From assembly GCA_012862575.1 (NCBI GenBank), contig BLSF01000002.1, positions 186,001 to 250,000 of the forward strand: a DNA stretch of 64,000 bases, given 5' to 3'. The stretch comes from Parietichytrium sp. I65-24A (lineage: Eukaryota; Sar; Bigyra; Thraustochytrida; Thraustochytriidae). The notes below the pieces were generated by a model. That model had not been told where the DNA came from. It ran no database searches and was given only the letters and a program-made list of their open reading frames with translations. This document shows positions 9,794-19,917 of this stretch, piece by piece; within the stretch, counting starts at the first letter, position 1, and the number at the start of each line of letters is the position of its first letter. The position numbers and the translations under genes were made by a program.

Positions 9794-11245
9794 TTACTTC
9801 CAGGAGGATCTCACCTGTGGCGAGACACCCTGAGAGCTGGATGATATGGACGGCGTAGTTGTCCGGCCTACCTTGGGTCCGGCCAGCTTGTTGGCAAGGA
9901 TGTAAAAGCACAGAAGAGCTGCAAAGTCGCCGATGATTGCCAGAACATTAAGGAAAAGCCACCGGTTTTCTTGCCCGAGAGGAGCAAAGGCCATCAATGC
10001 GAACGCCACGATCGAAAGAGGTGCAAATATGAGATCAGTCGCAAGCATAACATTCACGGCATGAATTGAGTTGTACACGTTGTCCAAGTCCAAGGCTGTG
10101 TTTGTGGCAACACTCAACTCCACGAGTTGAAGAAAAATGTTTCTCAGGAACGTGAGGAGGGCGGTAAAGAAGACAAAAAACATGATGAGAAATCCCATCG
10201 CAAGGACTAAGAAAATCTGGTCTCCGAGCATTCCCCACTCCTCCTTTTGCGAAACTAGCGGCAGGACAAACAAGAGAGCAATCCCAGCCAGGAACATCAG
10301 AACTGTGGTGAAGGCGGTGAAGTACTTGACAGTGTCCGGGTATCTGATCAAAACGCTCCGCAAGTTGAAAAGACGGCCGTACAACCTCAGACTCGGAAGT
10401 GTGCGATACCAAATGTAGCTCACCGTCCAGAGCCCAACCAAAATTGACGGAGCGGCTATCGAGACCCCCAAGTCTTGATACCAGTGATGTTCAAACCTGT
10501 ACCTGTCGAAAAAGAATGGTACGACGTACATTAGCCCGGACGCGACGTAGATCAGCAGCAATAGTAAAGCGAGCAATGTGTCGCGTTGCCGTTTCCATTG
10601 TTGAGAGGCTGTGTTTGGCGAGAGGGATCCTTGACTGGAGCTGCGAGGCTTTTTGAAAAAGCTCTGCCTTGGCGCTGGGCTATCGTCAAGGGCGAAAGCC
10701 GGTACGCTGATCTGGTCTCCGCTTTTATGTTTACCCCACGAGCTTGGACGAGGGCTCGCGACGAAGTTCCAATGCCGCGTTAAATGTATAAAGCCCCACA
10801 GGCCAAGAACAAGGCACAAAAAGTGCGTGCCAGCCTGGACGCCCCAGACAATGCGCTGCAGTTTGATTGGGACGTGGCAGTCATTGAATTGCTTCCAATC
10901 ATCTCGACCATGATATCCCTCGGGGCAAATGCATTCCAAAGAGGTCGCATTGCAAACGCCTGCGACTCCCAACCACCTCTGCACCTCGCAGGTCTCTCCG
11001 CAAGGCGAGCTATCCATTGGGCCAGGGTTGGCGCAGTCAGCGCAGCGTGGCGAGTTCCAGCGCCACCCAGCGCCAATTGTTGAGCTGCTGAGCACACCTG
11101 CTCGACAAGACAACACCTCTCTTTCCCTTTCGTGACTTTTGTGTCTACAATGATTGCCAATGATTCTCCCGACTCTCCCGACTCTCCAGACCCTGTTCGC
11201 CCTGGGGTACAAGTTCAACTTGTGTCCTTTCGCGCTGGTGAGCAC
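9794..11245 (-). CDS. Seven-helix membrane protein with Cys-rich EGF-like ectodomain (5' end unresolved)
   Basis: I do not recognise the family. From N to C: a Cys-rich segment (SPRCADC, PCGETC, VCNATSLECICPEGYHG, FNDC) resembling an EGF/laminin-type module, then seven hydrophobic helices: LQRIVWGVQAGTHFLCLVLG; LLALLLLLIYVASGLMYVVP; VSIAAPSILVGLWTVSYIW; YFTAFTTVLMFLAGIALLF; IFLVLAMGFLIMFFVFFTAL; LIFAPLSIVAFALMAF; FLNVLAIIGDFAALLCFYI. A Ser/Pro-rich cytoplasmic-type loop separates helices 1 and 2 and a Ser-rich tail closes the protein. An external N-terminus and seven helices give GPCR-like topology, but no receptor family motif is evident. The open frame starts at a GTG; the first in-frame ATG (11017) lies inside the Cys-rich module and leaves no signal peptide, so an upstream exon probably carries the start. 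Convergent with the lipase gene. Confidence 0.7.
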   Translation of the reverse strand: MLTSAKGHKLNLYPRANRVWRVGRVGRIIGNHCRHKSHEREREVLSCRAGVLSSSTIGAGWRWNSPRCADCANPGPMDSSPCGETCEVQRWLGVAGVCNATSLECICPEGYHGRDDWKQFNDCHVPIKLQRIVWGVQAGTHFLCLVLGLWGFIHLTRHWNFVASPRPSSWGKHKSGDQISVPAFALDDSPAPRQSFFKKPRSSSQGSLSPNTASQQWKRQRDTLLALLLLLIYVASGLMYVVPFFFDRYRFEHHWYQDLGVSIAAPSILVGLWTVSYIWYRTLPSLRLYGRLFNLRSVLIRYPDTVKYFTAFTTVLMFLAGIALLFVLPLVSQKEEWGMLGDQIFLVLAMGFLIMFFVFFTALLTFLRNIFLQLVELSVATNTALDLDNVYNSIHAVNVMLATDLIFAPLSIVAFALMAFAPLGQENRWLFLNVLAIIGDFAALLCFYILANKLAGPKVGRTTTPSISSSSQGVSPQVRSSWK

Positions 11246-12932
11246 TCACTGTCCGTTCACTGTCAGTTCTGACGGTAGTGCCATGTACTCGAGGAGACGA
11301 CAACTGCGAACTGCGAACTGCGAACTGCGAACTGCGAACTGCGAACTGCGAAATGCGAAATGCAAAATGCGAACTCGAGATGAGAGGAGATGTGGTGGCT
11401 ATGTGCGATGCTTTCAAGTTGCTGCCAAATTTGAACGTCGAAAGGCTAGCTGTCCAGTACCGTCGTACATACTTTTCCACTACGCGTATCGCGCGTTGGT
11501 GCTACTGTGCAGCTCCAGTCCCAGGCGACTCACAGACCCATTAAGTTAGTGAAACCTATTTCCGTCATTTTCCACCTCTCCGAGTTGGCCATAGTCGTCG
11601 GCCTTCCTTCCTTCCTCTGTCTCATCTTGGCCGATCGCTTGTGGCGCGCTAAGTTAGTAAGCTTCAAGTTGAGCAGTGCGTTACTAGTAGTACACTCGGC
11701 CGTTCAAGTTCGTCAACGCTCATAGAGTCCTCTCAACATGTCGGTGCCACTGACTCAACGCCTCAACCGACTCAGTCGCACTCATTTGAAAGGACTGAGA
11801 AAATGCGAGAAGATGAAGGAATGGGTGACAAATGAATGATTGACAGTCTGTAGATGAACGAACGATGGAAACAGTGATCGAGTGAGAGAAAGAAACAATA
11901 AACGAGTGAAAGATCAAATGGGTAAAAGAATGAAAGGATGAAAGCGCTTCAGCGTCGCCAAAAAAGCCAGCAACAGGCAGACAAGCACCCATCCATGGCG
12001 CCAAATGTCGATTGTCACGGATCGCGTTTCGTAGCCTATGCACTGGGCACAGGCAGTAAGCATCGAGTACGACGTATTTGCCTTCGTCTGTTTTTCTAGT
12101 TTTTCTCTTTTTCTCTTTGAGACAGGGATCACGTTCCTTCACTTTCCTTCCTTGACTGACTTGCCTCACTGACTGTGAAAGAATGTGAAAGAGCTGAGTA
12201 TTTTTATCCACACTCTACGGATCTCGTTATGCTTATCATTAGGATCTGACAGCAAAATCTGACCCCGCCGGTGCACACCCCGGGCCAGTTCCCTGAGTGC
12301 TACCTGAACAGTTAGCTAGCGATAGGGTCCAGTTGTTGGGACGTTAGCTGCCAGTGGTAGAGATGGCTACATTCGTTACACGAAAATTTTGGTAGATTGA
12401 TCCACGTGGATTGATCATTGGTGTTGATTGATTTTGCGAAGGAAAAGGAAAAAGAGGAGAAAGACATAGCAACACTGTGAGTTGCTAAGCACAACAGAAA
12501 GGAAAGAGAAAGCAACGCTCAAACAAGGCGGAAATCTATCTCAGCTCGCTGAGCTTTGGCCACGTTTGGTTGGAAAGAGGAGCGGAAGAAAGAAAGTGGT
12601 AAGAAATGAAGGAGGTTGTCCATCAGCCACTTTACTGCTGGGGATAATCTATCTATCGTTTCTCTCTGCAAAAGCGCTCTGGCCGAGCTTCGCAGTGCAA
12701 ATCATACATGGAAGATACGCGGAGACAGTGGAAAGATATTGTCCGAGCGTCAAGTCTCGCGTTGTTCATGGCTCACCGAGAGGGAGCGATTCGGCGCGAA
12801 ACGCTCAGTACCCGCGCTACTGTGCTTTGTAATTGCCTCAAAACCAACGCTTGTCAAGATGTGGACAAGGTTCCAGATAGGCGAGTAAAATTAGAAGAGA
12901 ATAGCACCTTAATCGCAAAGCCGGAGCCACAA
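11246..12932. other. Intergenic region, 1.7 kb
   Basis: No supported gene. Holds the 7-bp array upstream of the seven-helix gene and AT-rich DNA with loosely repeated GAATGAAAG-type words (11800-11950). Several 60-160-residue frames lack recognisable domains. An undetected 5' exon of the seven-helix gene could lie at its left end. Confidence 0.55.
11302..11372. repeat. 7-bp tandem array (AACTGCG)
   Basis: About seven perfect AACTGCG units followed by three decayed ones (AAATGCG). It lies just upstream of the seven-helix membrane protein frame. Confidence 0.95.
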
Positions 12933-14249
12933 CTATGTTTCTTTTGGCGCGGGCACAAGGTCTTTGACATCTATATCAGCTGCCCCAAGCGCGTCCACGA
13001 TCCAGTCTGGAAGCGCGTCGCCGTGGTTAATAAACTGTCGCGTTAGAAACTCGCGAACAAAAGCTGGATAGCGGTTTTCTAAAATTGCCGCTCTCATTTG
13101 GCGCACAAGAGTGAGCATGTACACCAGATTGTGGTGGGTGACAGCGCTAGAGCTGCTCCACCCGTTGCCCTTGAACTGAAAATGAATACTAGCTTTGGAC
13201 ATGGCCGGCTTCCCGTCCGGCTGAATTTTACAAACATCACACTCGCAGCCATCGTAAATTGGGCCGTGGTCTGTTGCGCACTTGGCGTGCCGCAACTTTA
13301 CGGTTCCGTCAGGGGAAAATGCAGATCCAAAGCGGGCTGTACGAGTAGGGAATACGCAATCGTACATGTCCACACCAAGGGCTGTGCATACTACAATGTC
13401 AACCGGATACCCGACTCCCATGAGGTAGCGTGGCTTGTTCTTGGGAAGCCGTCTACAGCAAAGGTCGACTACATTCCAAAAATAGACCTTCTCCTCTCCG
13501 CCGGCGAGCCCGCCAATAGCATAGCCCGGGATGTCGGCATCTCGCTTTGAGAATTCTTCCAAGCACCGCTCGCGCAGGCCTCCTGGAGCAGTGTCGAGGC
13601 CGCCTTGAACGATTGCGAAGAGGTTCTGGTGCTGCGGTCCGCTTTTGAAGCCCGCCTTGGCATCTTCTTCGCCCCCGGCTTTGTGTGCCGCGATGCATCG
13701 GTCGAGCCAGCGCACCGTCCTGTCAGTTGCCTCGCTGAATCTCTGATCGTTAATTGTCCTACTATCCACCACGTCATCCAGCGCCATCACCACGTCCGAG
13801 CCAATCATGTGCTGCGTGCGGACGGACTCCTCTGGCGTCAACATGAGCCTGGTGCCATCTGTGGGGGACTGAAAGTTGACACCTTGCTCCGAAAACTCCG
13901 CCAGCCGAAATAGCGACACCATCTGGAAACCGCCGCTATCGGTTAAGATGTTCCCTTCCCAACCCATGAACTTGTGGAGCCCGCCCATCTCGCGCAGCAC
14001 TCCCGGTCCGGGCTGGTTCGCCAGGTGATAAGTGTTGCCCAGAAGAATCTCGCACGCAATCGGCGGCGACCGCATCTCCTCCGCGCTCACGCCTTTAATA
14101 GCTCCGCGTGTGCCCACGGGCATGAACACCGGCGTGCGAACATCCCCGTGCGGCAAGCGAACTGTCAGAGCACGAGCACGGCCGCACTCGCCGTCCACGC
14201 GCACGCTCAGCGCCGGACCGCACACGCTCCACTCGCCTTCGTCTTCCAT
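12933..14249 (-). CDS. QTRT1: Queuine tRNA-ribosyltransferase catalytic subunit (TGT)
   Basis: A 438-residue enzyme that exchanges guanine-34 of His, Asn, Asp and Tyr tRNAs for queuine. Diagnostic blocks: TPVFMPVGTRGAIKGV, ILLGNTYHLANQPG, LTDSGGFQMVSL with the substrate-binding Asp, VVMALDDVV, and YAIGGLAGGE. The catalytic Asp is in GVDMYDCVFPTRTARFG and the structural zinc ligands are the C-x-C-x2-C of CECDVC plus a His in THHNL. Human QTRT1 is 403 residues; this copy has two small insertions (after AAHK and between CDVC and the zinc His). ATG at 14249 (MEDEGEWS) is the first in frame; the frame upstream opens at GTG only. It would normally pair with QTRT2, not seen here. Queuine is usually obtained from diet or bacteria. 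Confidence 0.95.
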   Translation of the reverse strand: MEDEGEWSVCGPALSVRVDGECGRARALTVRLPHGDVRTPVFMPVGTRGAIKGVSAEEMRSPPIACEILLGNTYHLANQPGPGVLREMGGLHKFMGWEGNILTDSGGFQMVSLFRLAEFSEQGVNFQSPTDGTRLMLTPEESVRTQHMIGSDVVMALDDVVDSRTINDQRFSEATDRTVRWLDRCIAAHKAGGEEDAKAGFKSGPQHQNLFAIVQGGLDTAPGGLRERCLEEFSKRDADIPGYAIGGLAGGEEKVYFWNVVDLCCRRLPKNKPRYLMGVGYPVDIVVCTALGVDMYDCVFPTRTARFGSAFSPDGTVKLRHAKCATDHGPIYDGCECDVCKIQPDGKPAMSKASIHFQFKGNGWSSSSAVTHHNLVYMLTLVRQMRAAILENRYPAFVREFLTRQFINHGDALPDWIVDALGAADIDVKDLVPAPKET

Positions 14250-14503
14250 ACTCTCCAGCGCTCCGACCGACCCGCTGCCCACTTTGCTGCCTGTGAGCGG
14301 CTGCGGCTAACCTTTCACCGAGTCGCGCGGTCTCCCGCTCCCTACCTGTCAACTTGTCAAACTGTCAACCTTCCAAACTGCGCGCTTCCTCGCGCTCAAA
14401 GGTGAACGATTTTACGCTGTTTCTCCAAGTGTCTCGCGCTCCGTGCTCGCCGCTCTTCCGATTCTTCCTGTACGGCAAGGATCACCGATGACACTGTCTT
14501 GAG

Positions 14504-14526
14504 TGGCTGGCTGGCTGGCTGGCTGG
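14504..14526. repeat. TGGC tetranucleotide array
   Basis: Five to six GGCT/TGGC units about 255 bp upstream of the QTRT1 ATG. Confidence 0.9.
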
Positions 14527-14698
14527 TAAAGAAGCTACTCAGGAAGCTGCACTACCGGTAGGTACCTGATGGTTGGGCAAGGGAAGGAAGGCAACGATGA
14601 AGTGGAAGAGCGTTTGCACGATGTTTCAATCGAAATTATATTCAATCAATCAAGGTTGTTTCAAGTGTTTCGAACGAACTTATCAAAAAAAAAGTGGT

Positions 14699-14723
14699 CT
14701 TTCTTTCTTTCTTTCTTTCTTTC
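14699..14723. repeat. TTTC tetranucleotide array
   Basis: Six CTTT units in otherwise AT-rich DNA, directly after a run of nine A. Confidence 0.9.
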
Positions 14724-15074
14724 CTTTTTAAAATTCACAATAAAAGCTAAAAGTACAAAAGAAGCTGTTTTCACCTCGAAGGGCTTCGCCGGAACGGAAT
14801 AAATGCGATTTGGCACACAGCTCGAAGTTCTTGCAGGAAAGATTTTCGAGCCAGGGTGCAGAGGATGCGGCCGTGAAATGCAGCCCAAGGAAAAATCTGA
14901 ATTCTGACTAATTTGCGGTGCAGAAAGCGCTGGCAATGACCAAGTGTAAACGAACGGAGAGCTGGGTGACGATGGAGCGGTGGATAAAGCACATAGCAAG
15001 ATCTGCGCAAACCGAGCAGGTGCAAATGTAGATTCTATGTATCAGCGATGCTGAACGCAGAGCAAATGTCGATG

Positions 15075-17591
15075 TTATGCTGCGCTGAGCTGAAAGAGCG
15101 AGATGCGCCCGTTTCGAGAAGTGAGTATTTTCGTTCCAAGTGTTGTCTCCGTGTCTGGCTCGACGAACAATGAATTTGGCTGAAACCCTACCGAAAACTT
15201 TTTGAAAGCCCGAGATCTGATGTCGTATAAAGTAAGGCAATAGCTTGCGTCGCCATTTGTCAGAATCTTGTCCCCGTTGCTAACGAAAGAAGGGTGATAT
15301 ATCCCAGATCGGCCCGATGCATTCTTGCTATGGTGAGAATCGAAAGAGCAAACCGGCTCACTCATGCGCCTAGAGTCCCACAACTTGATCTCAGGTCCAA
15401 AACTCGCTGTTACGAGAAAATTCTTGTCAGGGCTAAAGCGGACCGAATTGACAGCCAAGTCGTGGGCATTTTGAACTCGCTGAGCAGCTCCCAGGGTCCG
15501 CAAATCTGAGATGCATATGGACCTATCGTTACCCGTCGAGGCGCAGCAGTTTTCATCTTTCCATTGCACACTTTTGACGACGCTGGTGTGACAGGCGATT
15601 GTTCCCAAATTAACGAAACCACGGCTCGAGAGATCGAGCACCTCAATGTTACTGTTCTTCTGCCCTGTACAAACTCTCACAGTGTCACTTCCCGATTCCA
15701 GTATGTCTGAAGAAAAAATTCCAGCAGACATTTTTTCAGTAGTAACAAGCATGGCAGCGTTGTTCTTGCTTTTCCGTCCAACATCGAAAACAGAGAGGGA
15801 GCCGTCATTTGATGAAGTAAGGAGAAGATTTGCGGACTCTCTGCTGCGCACAAAGCGCACAGATGAGATCCACCCTCTCGCTGCCTTAAAAGCGGAAAGC
15901 GGGGCTCTCGAGCGATCTTCGTTCCGCCGCTCGCTGCTCAGACTGAACACCTCCACCAAGCCCTGATGACCACCGCAGGCAAAAAGATCCCCGAGTGGGT
16001 GCATGTCGAGCGAATAGATCTTCGCAAGCCTTTCTGTTTGCCAGCATTTCTGTCTGTTGTCCACGTCGTTTACGATTTCCACTTTGGAGAGTTCAGCCGA
16101 AGAGCTTTTCAGTAGTGGTTCCGCGTCGATTGCCTGTCGTGTTGCGCTCTTCACCTCCTCGCTTTCTTCATAGTCTGACTCCTCCTTCTCCTCAGAGGAG
16201 GCGTCGCTAGCTTGTGCCACTAGCTGAGAAGCTGGAACAGAACCCGATGCATTCTCGGTTCTCATGGTCGCCAATCTCTTTGACTGTCGTTGCGGTGCAG
16301 GTTTCGCACGAACTCGTTTGCTCGTAGCATTTTTCCGCTCGACTTGAATTCGCAAGGGGGTCTCGGCGGCTTGCTCACCCTTGGTGGCAGCCTCTCCACC
16401 ACTTAACCCTAGACTCTGTAAAAAAGCTTGATTTTGTGCAATATTTGCCAGACGGCGGCGCTCGTATTCGGATTCGGCAGCCCCGACGTCAGAAGTCGCC
16501 GAGTCGCCATGGAATTCTTCTCCGCGGTCCAACTCTCGCAGGAACGCATGGTTTCGCGCAATATTGGCCAATCTGCGGCGCTCGTACTCTGAAATCCCGG
16601 CATTCTGGTCTTCGTCGCCTTCGTTGTCCTTTTCTCCGGCTCCGTTGTCTCCTATTTTGTCTTCTTCACTAGTACTGTTGCCGAGAGCAGAGCACACGCT
16701 TAAGACATCAACGTTTTCGGATTTCAGCCTCGCTCGCTCTCGGTTTCCATGTTCATCACGCTCCGAATCGCTGTCGGAGATACATATGACAGTCTTCTCG
16801 TTTTGTTGGATGCCTTGGACATTTGGCGCTTGATCTCTCTTCACAGCCGACCTTTCGCTCGTCGGAAACCGAGATCCTGTATTCACAGATATTGTAGAAA
16901 CGCTGGCCAACTCATCGACATCGCTTGGATCGTCGATCAAAGTAACACATGGATTAACGCTCGCCATCCCTGGAAGTGACAGCGGGTTTTGCTCAGATTT
17001 CCCAATTTTCCCTTGAGTAACCGCAGCGGTGTCGCAGGCCGTTCTTGCAGTGGCTTCCCCGCCGAGCGCAACATTCAACCTCTCCACAATGTCCCTCAGG
17101 CCGGCCTTGCTTTGATCGCTCCATTTGAAATATGGTGGAAGAAGTAGTCGCACATCATCCTCGCCATACTCTTCCGCAATTCGCTTTTGCTCTCCTTCAT
17201 GGCCGGCCCACGCGTTCTTGAAGACTTGCTTGAAATCTGGAACTTTGAAGCTAGTACTTTCCAGTCTTTGAGGCTGCTGTTGCACGAAGACGTCACTGTA
17301 AAAGTGTATCAATTGACTTGAGATTGCGGACTGGCCAAACCTCAAGGTTGTTTTGTCCTCGCAAATTCGAAAATTTTCTCCAAAAAGCAGCGTACCCATC
17401 GTCTTGAGCATCCTTTTCGTAATCGGCTTTACGAGCCTCAGCTCTTTGCCATTGTGTGACGCACCGATCTCAAGAAATGCTTGCAGACGCTTCACTGGCA
17501 GCGCCCAATACTGCCTTTCAAAGATCTCGCTTGCCCCAAAGCGATTGAGCTCCCTTGACAGGACCTCTCTGGCGCGCATATCCTCATCCAT
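15075..17591 (-). CDS. WDR76: WDR76/CMR1-like WD40 protein
   Basis: An 838-residue protein whose C-terminal third (about 510-838) is a WD40 propeller: IYSLDMHPLGDLFACGGHQGLVEVFSL, LLLTSSNDGSLSVFD, KSVQWKDENCCASTGNDRSICISDL, VNSVRFSPDKNFLVTASFGPEIKLWDSRR. The motif YERRRLANIxxNxxFLxxL, a hallmark just before the propeller in WDR76/CMR1 relatives, occurs twice (about 335-352 and 376-393). The family binds DNA and damaged chromatin and is linked to replication stress and CUL4-DDB1. The N-terminal 200 residues (WALPVKRLQAFLEIG, LVKPITKRMLKTMGTLLFG) are a separate conserved-looking region I cannot name; the middle is acidic/Ser-rich. The ATG at 17591 (MDEDMRARE) is chosen because the frame upstream is AT-rich and unlike coding sequence. 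Confidence 0.75.
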   Translation of the reverse strand: MDEDMRAREVLSRELNRFGASEIFERQYWALPVKRLQAFLEIGASHNGKELRLVKPITKRMLKTMGTLLFGENFRICEDKTTLRFGQSAISSQLIHFYSDVFVQQQPQRLESTSFKVPDFKQVFKNAWAGHEGEQKRIAEEYGEDDVRLLLPPYFKWSDQSKAGLRDIVERLNVALGGEATARTACDTAAVTQGKIGKSEQNPLSLPGMASVNPCVTLIDDPSDVDELASVSTISVNTGSRFPTSERSAVKRDQAPNVQGIQQNEKTVICISDSDSERDEHGNRERARLKSENVDVLSVCSALGNSTSEEDKIGDNGAGEKDNEGDEDQNAGISEYERRRLANIARNHAFLRELDRGEEFHGDSATSDVGAAESEYERRRLANIAQNQAFLQSLGLSGGEAATKGEQAAETPLRIQVERKNATSKRVRAKPAPQRQSKRLATMRTENASGSVPASQLVAQASDASSEEKEESDYEESEEVKSATRQAIDAEPLLKSSSAELSKVEIVNDVDNRQKCWQTERLAKIYSLDMHPLGDLFACGGHQGLVEVFSLSSERRNEDRSRAPLSAFKAARGWISSVRFVRSRESANLLLTSSNDGSLSVFDVGRKSKNNAAMLVTTEKMSAGIFSSDILESGSDTVRVCTGQKNSNIEVLDLSSRGFVNLGTIACHTSVVKSVQWKDENCCASTGNDRSICISDLRTLGAAQRVQNAHDLAVNSVRFSPDKNFLVTASFGPEIKLWDSRRMSEPVCSFDSHHSKNASGRSGIYHPSFVSNGDKILTNGDASYCLTLYDIRSRAFKKFSVGFQPNSLFVEPDTETTLGTKILTSRNGRISLFQLSAA

Positions 17592-18054
17592 TGGCCTCGC
17601 TTCACTGGATTGGATGCCCCCCGCCTTGCTCGGCCAAACCTTCTTCGCACGCCAATGTCTTCTTTCGTTGCCCCAGTGCTCGCGAGAGTGTGACTGTGTG
17701 CGACTATGCAAGATTTTAAAAAAAAATATGTTTTGTTTGAATTTCAGGGGAGCATGTTTTAAGTTTACATAGGAGCACTTTATTAATTTGCTATGACAAG
17801 TGCCATAGTATTTAATATAGGGCCGATGTCTTTGAAATTTGGTGAGACCAGAGAGTTTTTGTTCATGAGGAAGTATGTATTGGAGTGGAAGGAAGTCGAG
17901 CACTAGCGCGTGTGCTCTTTCGCGATGAATTTCGAAGGGATAGTGCATGCCCGTACGCAGTTGTCAGGCATGAATGAAGGAGAATGGTCCCGTGGGAGGA
18001 TGAAGTAAGCTTCATGAAATGACACAAAAAAAATAAGGAATGAATGTATAGTAC
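17592..18054. other. Intergenic region, 0.46 kb
   Basis: AT-rich spacer with poly-A/T runs between the WDR76-like start and the TRM10-SDR stop. I see no other feature in it. Confidence 0.6.
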
Positions 18055-19845
18055 TTAGACAAGGAATGGTTTGGTCTCGAAGAGATTGTTGACGTATGAC
18101 TCGACCGATGGGACTGTGCTCCAGTCGATGGTGAGGCGCGAAAATTGCTCCCGTGCCATTGGCGTATCTAGCAGTGGAGGCTCGACGAGCTGTACAGAGA
18201 AGGTTTTCCCACTTTCTGTTGAAGCGACCTTGGATTGTAAAGCTGCTGCCCAACTATGCACCGCAGACATAGCTTCAATGTAACTTTGTTCCTTGTCCGT
18301 GTCCTTGACCCGTTCCTTAAAGTCCGGAGTGCCAGCATCGGATCCCACGCAAATAAAAATCTTTTTCGCTTCAGGCTGGCAAACACTGTAGTCCGACATC
18401 GGTTTCAGTTCAAAGGCTGTTGCCGTGGCGTTTTCATGCTTGCCTTTACGCTGGTAAATGAACGGAACATCGAGTAAACGCAGGGATTCAGCGAAGCAAA
18501 TGGTTCGCGAAACGAAATTCTGTGTCCAGAGATACTTGGGGTCGGCTTTCAGCGCTTCATCGTCGTCCCAGCGAAAACATCCCGAGGTCGCAACGACTGC
18601 ATCTATCCCTTTCTTAAAGATTGCTGAGCACGCCGTTACCACGCGAACCATTCCACCAAAGTCGGTGCAATCGTCAGCAACTGTTAGCACCACAGGCTCA
18701 AGACTTGCTTCGGGATTGCTCTTCCTCTCGATGCGAATTGCACGGACCTGGTCCGCGGCGGCTTCCAGCCGATCCAGAGTCCGGGCAACCATTATAACTG
18801 ACCAGCCTTCTCGGCGATACCGCTTCGCGAACTCGAGCCCAATTCCTGCAGATGCGCCACAAACCATCACAACCTTAGGTTTTTTCTCCATGTATCGCCA
18901 GGTTGAGCTGCGATCGATGAGCTCGGACACATCGTCTGCGCCACCTTGTTCCCTTAGTTGCCGCTTGGCTTTTTCATTTAACCTGCTTGGAACGTTCCTA
19001 TCAAGCGTGTAATCCCATGACTTGGACGCCTGAAAATCCTGCAGGATACGTGCAACTTGATTCACAGTCAGAACCTTCTTTGCATCTTTGCGACTTCTCT
19101 CTTTCAGATACGCGTCCAGGGGCAGGCGAGCCGCCGAAAGCTGCATAGACTTGGCCTTTTCAGCTGTCACCCCCTTCTGACTATTGTGGTCAAGGATCCC
19201 CCCGATGATGTACGCCTTACTCCGATCAACCACAGCCAGCTCTTCGTCTGCTTCACTCGAGAGATAGACAATCTTCTCTGCGGGGAAAACATTCTGAAAC
19301 TCTCGTTCCTCCAGCACAAAGGTGCCCTGCTCTACCCAAGCACCCACGTCGTGTTTCTCCACCAGCTCAGTGTGAAAGTCCTTGGACAAGCCGCAGAGTA
19401 CCACCTGGGCCGGATGAGCGGCGTGAGCGTTCGCGCTATAAACCTCCTGAATTTGCCGTATGAGTGACATCCGATGCTTGTACTGACCTTGATCAGAAAA
19501 AGACATGTCGAGAACAATTTTGGCCCCAGCCTCCGACGCCTCGCGAATGCTTTGCCTGAGCTTCTGCTTGACAACCCTTCCTTGCGCACGGTTCTTCTTT
19601 TTCTGCTGATGGTTCACACCTGCATCGCCCTCCCGCTCTGACATCTTGCGTTTCTTTCCGGTCCCCTGTTCACCGCTGCTCTGCTTTTCCTTCTTCAAAA
19701 AGTCCAGAATCAGCCCTTTCAGCCGACGCTTGACAGCTTTCTTGGACTCATTCTTCTCCTCCATCTCCTTCAGCGCCGCCCCGTGCTCCTCCAGCACCGC
19801 CGCTTTTGCCCTCTCCCATTGCTCCTTCATCACAGCCTCGCTCAT
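18055..19845 (-). CDS. TRM10-family tRNA (N1-purine-9) methyltransferase fused to a short-chain dehydrogenase/reductase
   Basis: A 596-residue two-domain protein. After a Lys-rich N-terminus (30-95), residues 100-295 are a TRM10/SPOUT methyltransferase: VLDMSFSDQG, VVLCGLSKDF, FPAEKIVYLSSEAD (187-200), YIIGGILDHNSQKG (212-225, with the conserved Asp219), LPLDAYLKER (241-250), VLTVNQVARIL (258-268). Residues 324-596 are an SDR Rossmann domain: KVVMVCGASAGIG (nucleotide loop 329-336), VIMVART and VEPPLLDTPM. The SDR active site is degenerate: YxxxK reads Y522-IEA-Met526 and NNAG reads ATSG. In human mitochondria TRMT10C and SDR5C1 form the methyltransferase subcomplex of RNase P. The ATG at 19845 has a strong context (AAAATGAGC); an in-frame ATG at 20007 would add 54 Arg/Ser/Leu-rich residues resembling a mitochondrial presequence, partly encoded by a tandem repeat. 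Divergent from XRCC4. Confidence 0.9.
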   Translation of the reverse strand: MSEAVMKEQWERAKAAVLEEHGAALKEMEEKNESKKAVKRRLKGLILDFLKKEKQSSGEQGTGKKRKMSEREGDAGVNHQQKKKNRAQGRVVKQKLRQSIREASEAGAKIVLDMSFSDQGQYKHRMSLIRQIQEVYSANAHAAHPAQVVLCGLSKDFHTELVEKHDVGAWVEQGTFVLEEREFQNVFPAEKIVYLSSEADEELAVVDRSKAYIIGGILDHNSQKGVTAEKAKSMQLSAARLPLDAYLKERSRKDAKKVLTVNQVARILQDFQASKSWDYTLDRNVPSRLNEKAKRQLREQGGADDVSELIDRSSTWRYMEKKPKVVMVCGASAGIGLEFAKRYRREGWSVIMVARTLDRLEAAADQVRAIRIERKSNPEASLEPVVLTVADDCTDFGGMVRVVTACSAIFKKGIDAVVATSGCFRWDDDEALKADPKYLWTQNFVSRTICFAESLRLLDVPFIYQRKGKHENATATAFELKPMSDYSVCQPEAKKIFICVGSDAGTPDFKERVKDTDKEQSYIEAMSAVHSWAAALQSKVASTESGKTFSVQLVEPPLLDTPMAREQFSRLTIDWSTVPSVESYVNNLFETKPFLV

Positions 19846-19875
19846 TTTCACGCTGTCCACGCCTCCGCCGCGCGC

Positions 19876-19917
19876 GAACGACAACGACAACGATAACGAC
19901 AACGACAACGACAGCGA
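19876..19917. repeat. 6-bp tandem array (GACAAC)
   Basis: Seven units of GACAAC with one GATAAC and a final GACAGC, 30-70 bp upstream of the preferred TRM10-SDR ATG. If the upstream ATG at 20007 is used, it encodes a Leu-Ser repeat. Confidence 0.9.

Larger units (their letters stand above)
14250..15074. other. Intergenic region between QTRT1 and WDR76-like genes
   Basis: No supported gene. Contains a TGTCAACT-type repeat (14345-14371), a TGGC array (14504-14526), TACCGGTA followed by GGTACC (14553-14566), a TTTC array (14699-14723) and the 3' flank of the WDR76-like gene. Confidence 0.65.

Noticed and set aside
12482-13046. Overlapping plus-strand frames of about 90-116 residues
   Set aside because: No domain, mixed frames, and they run into the antisense of QTRT1.
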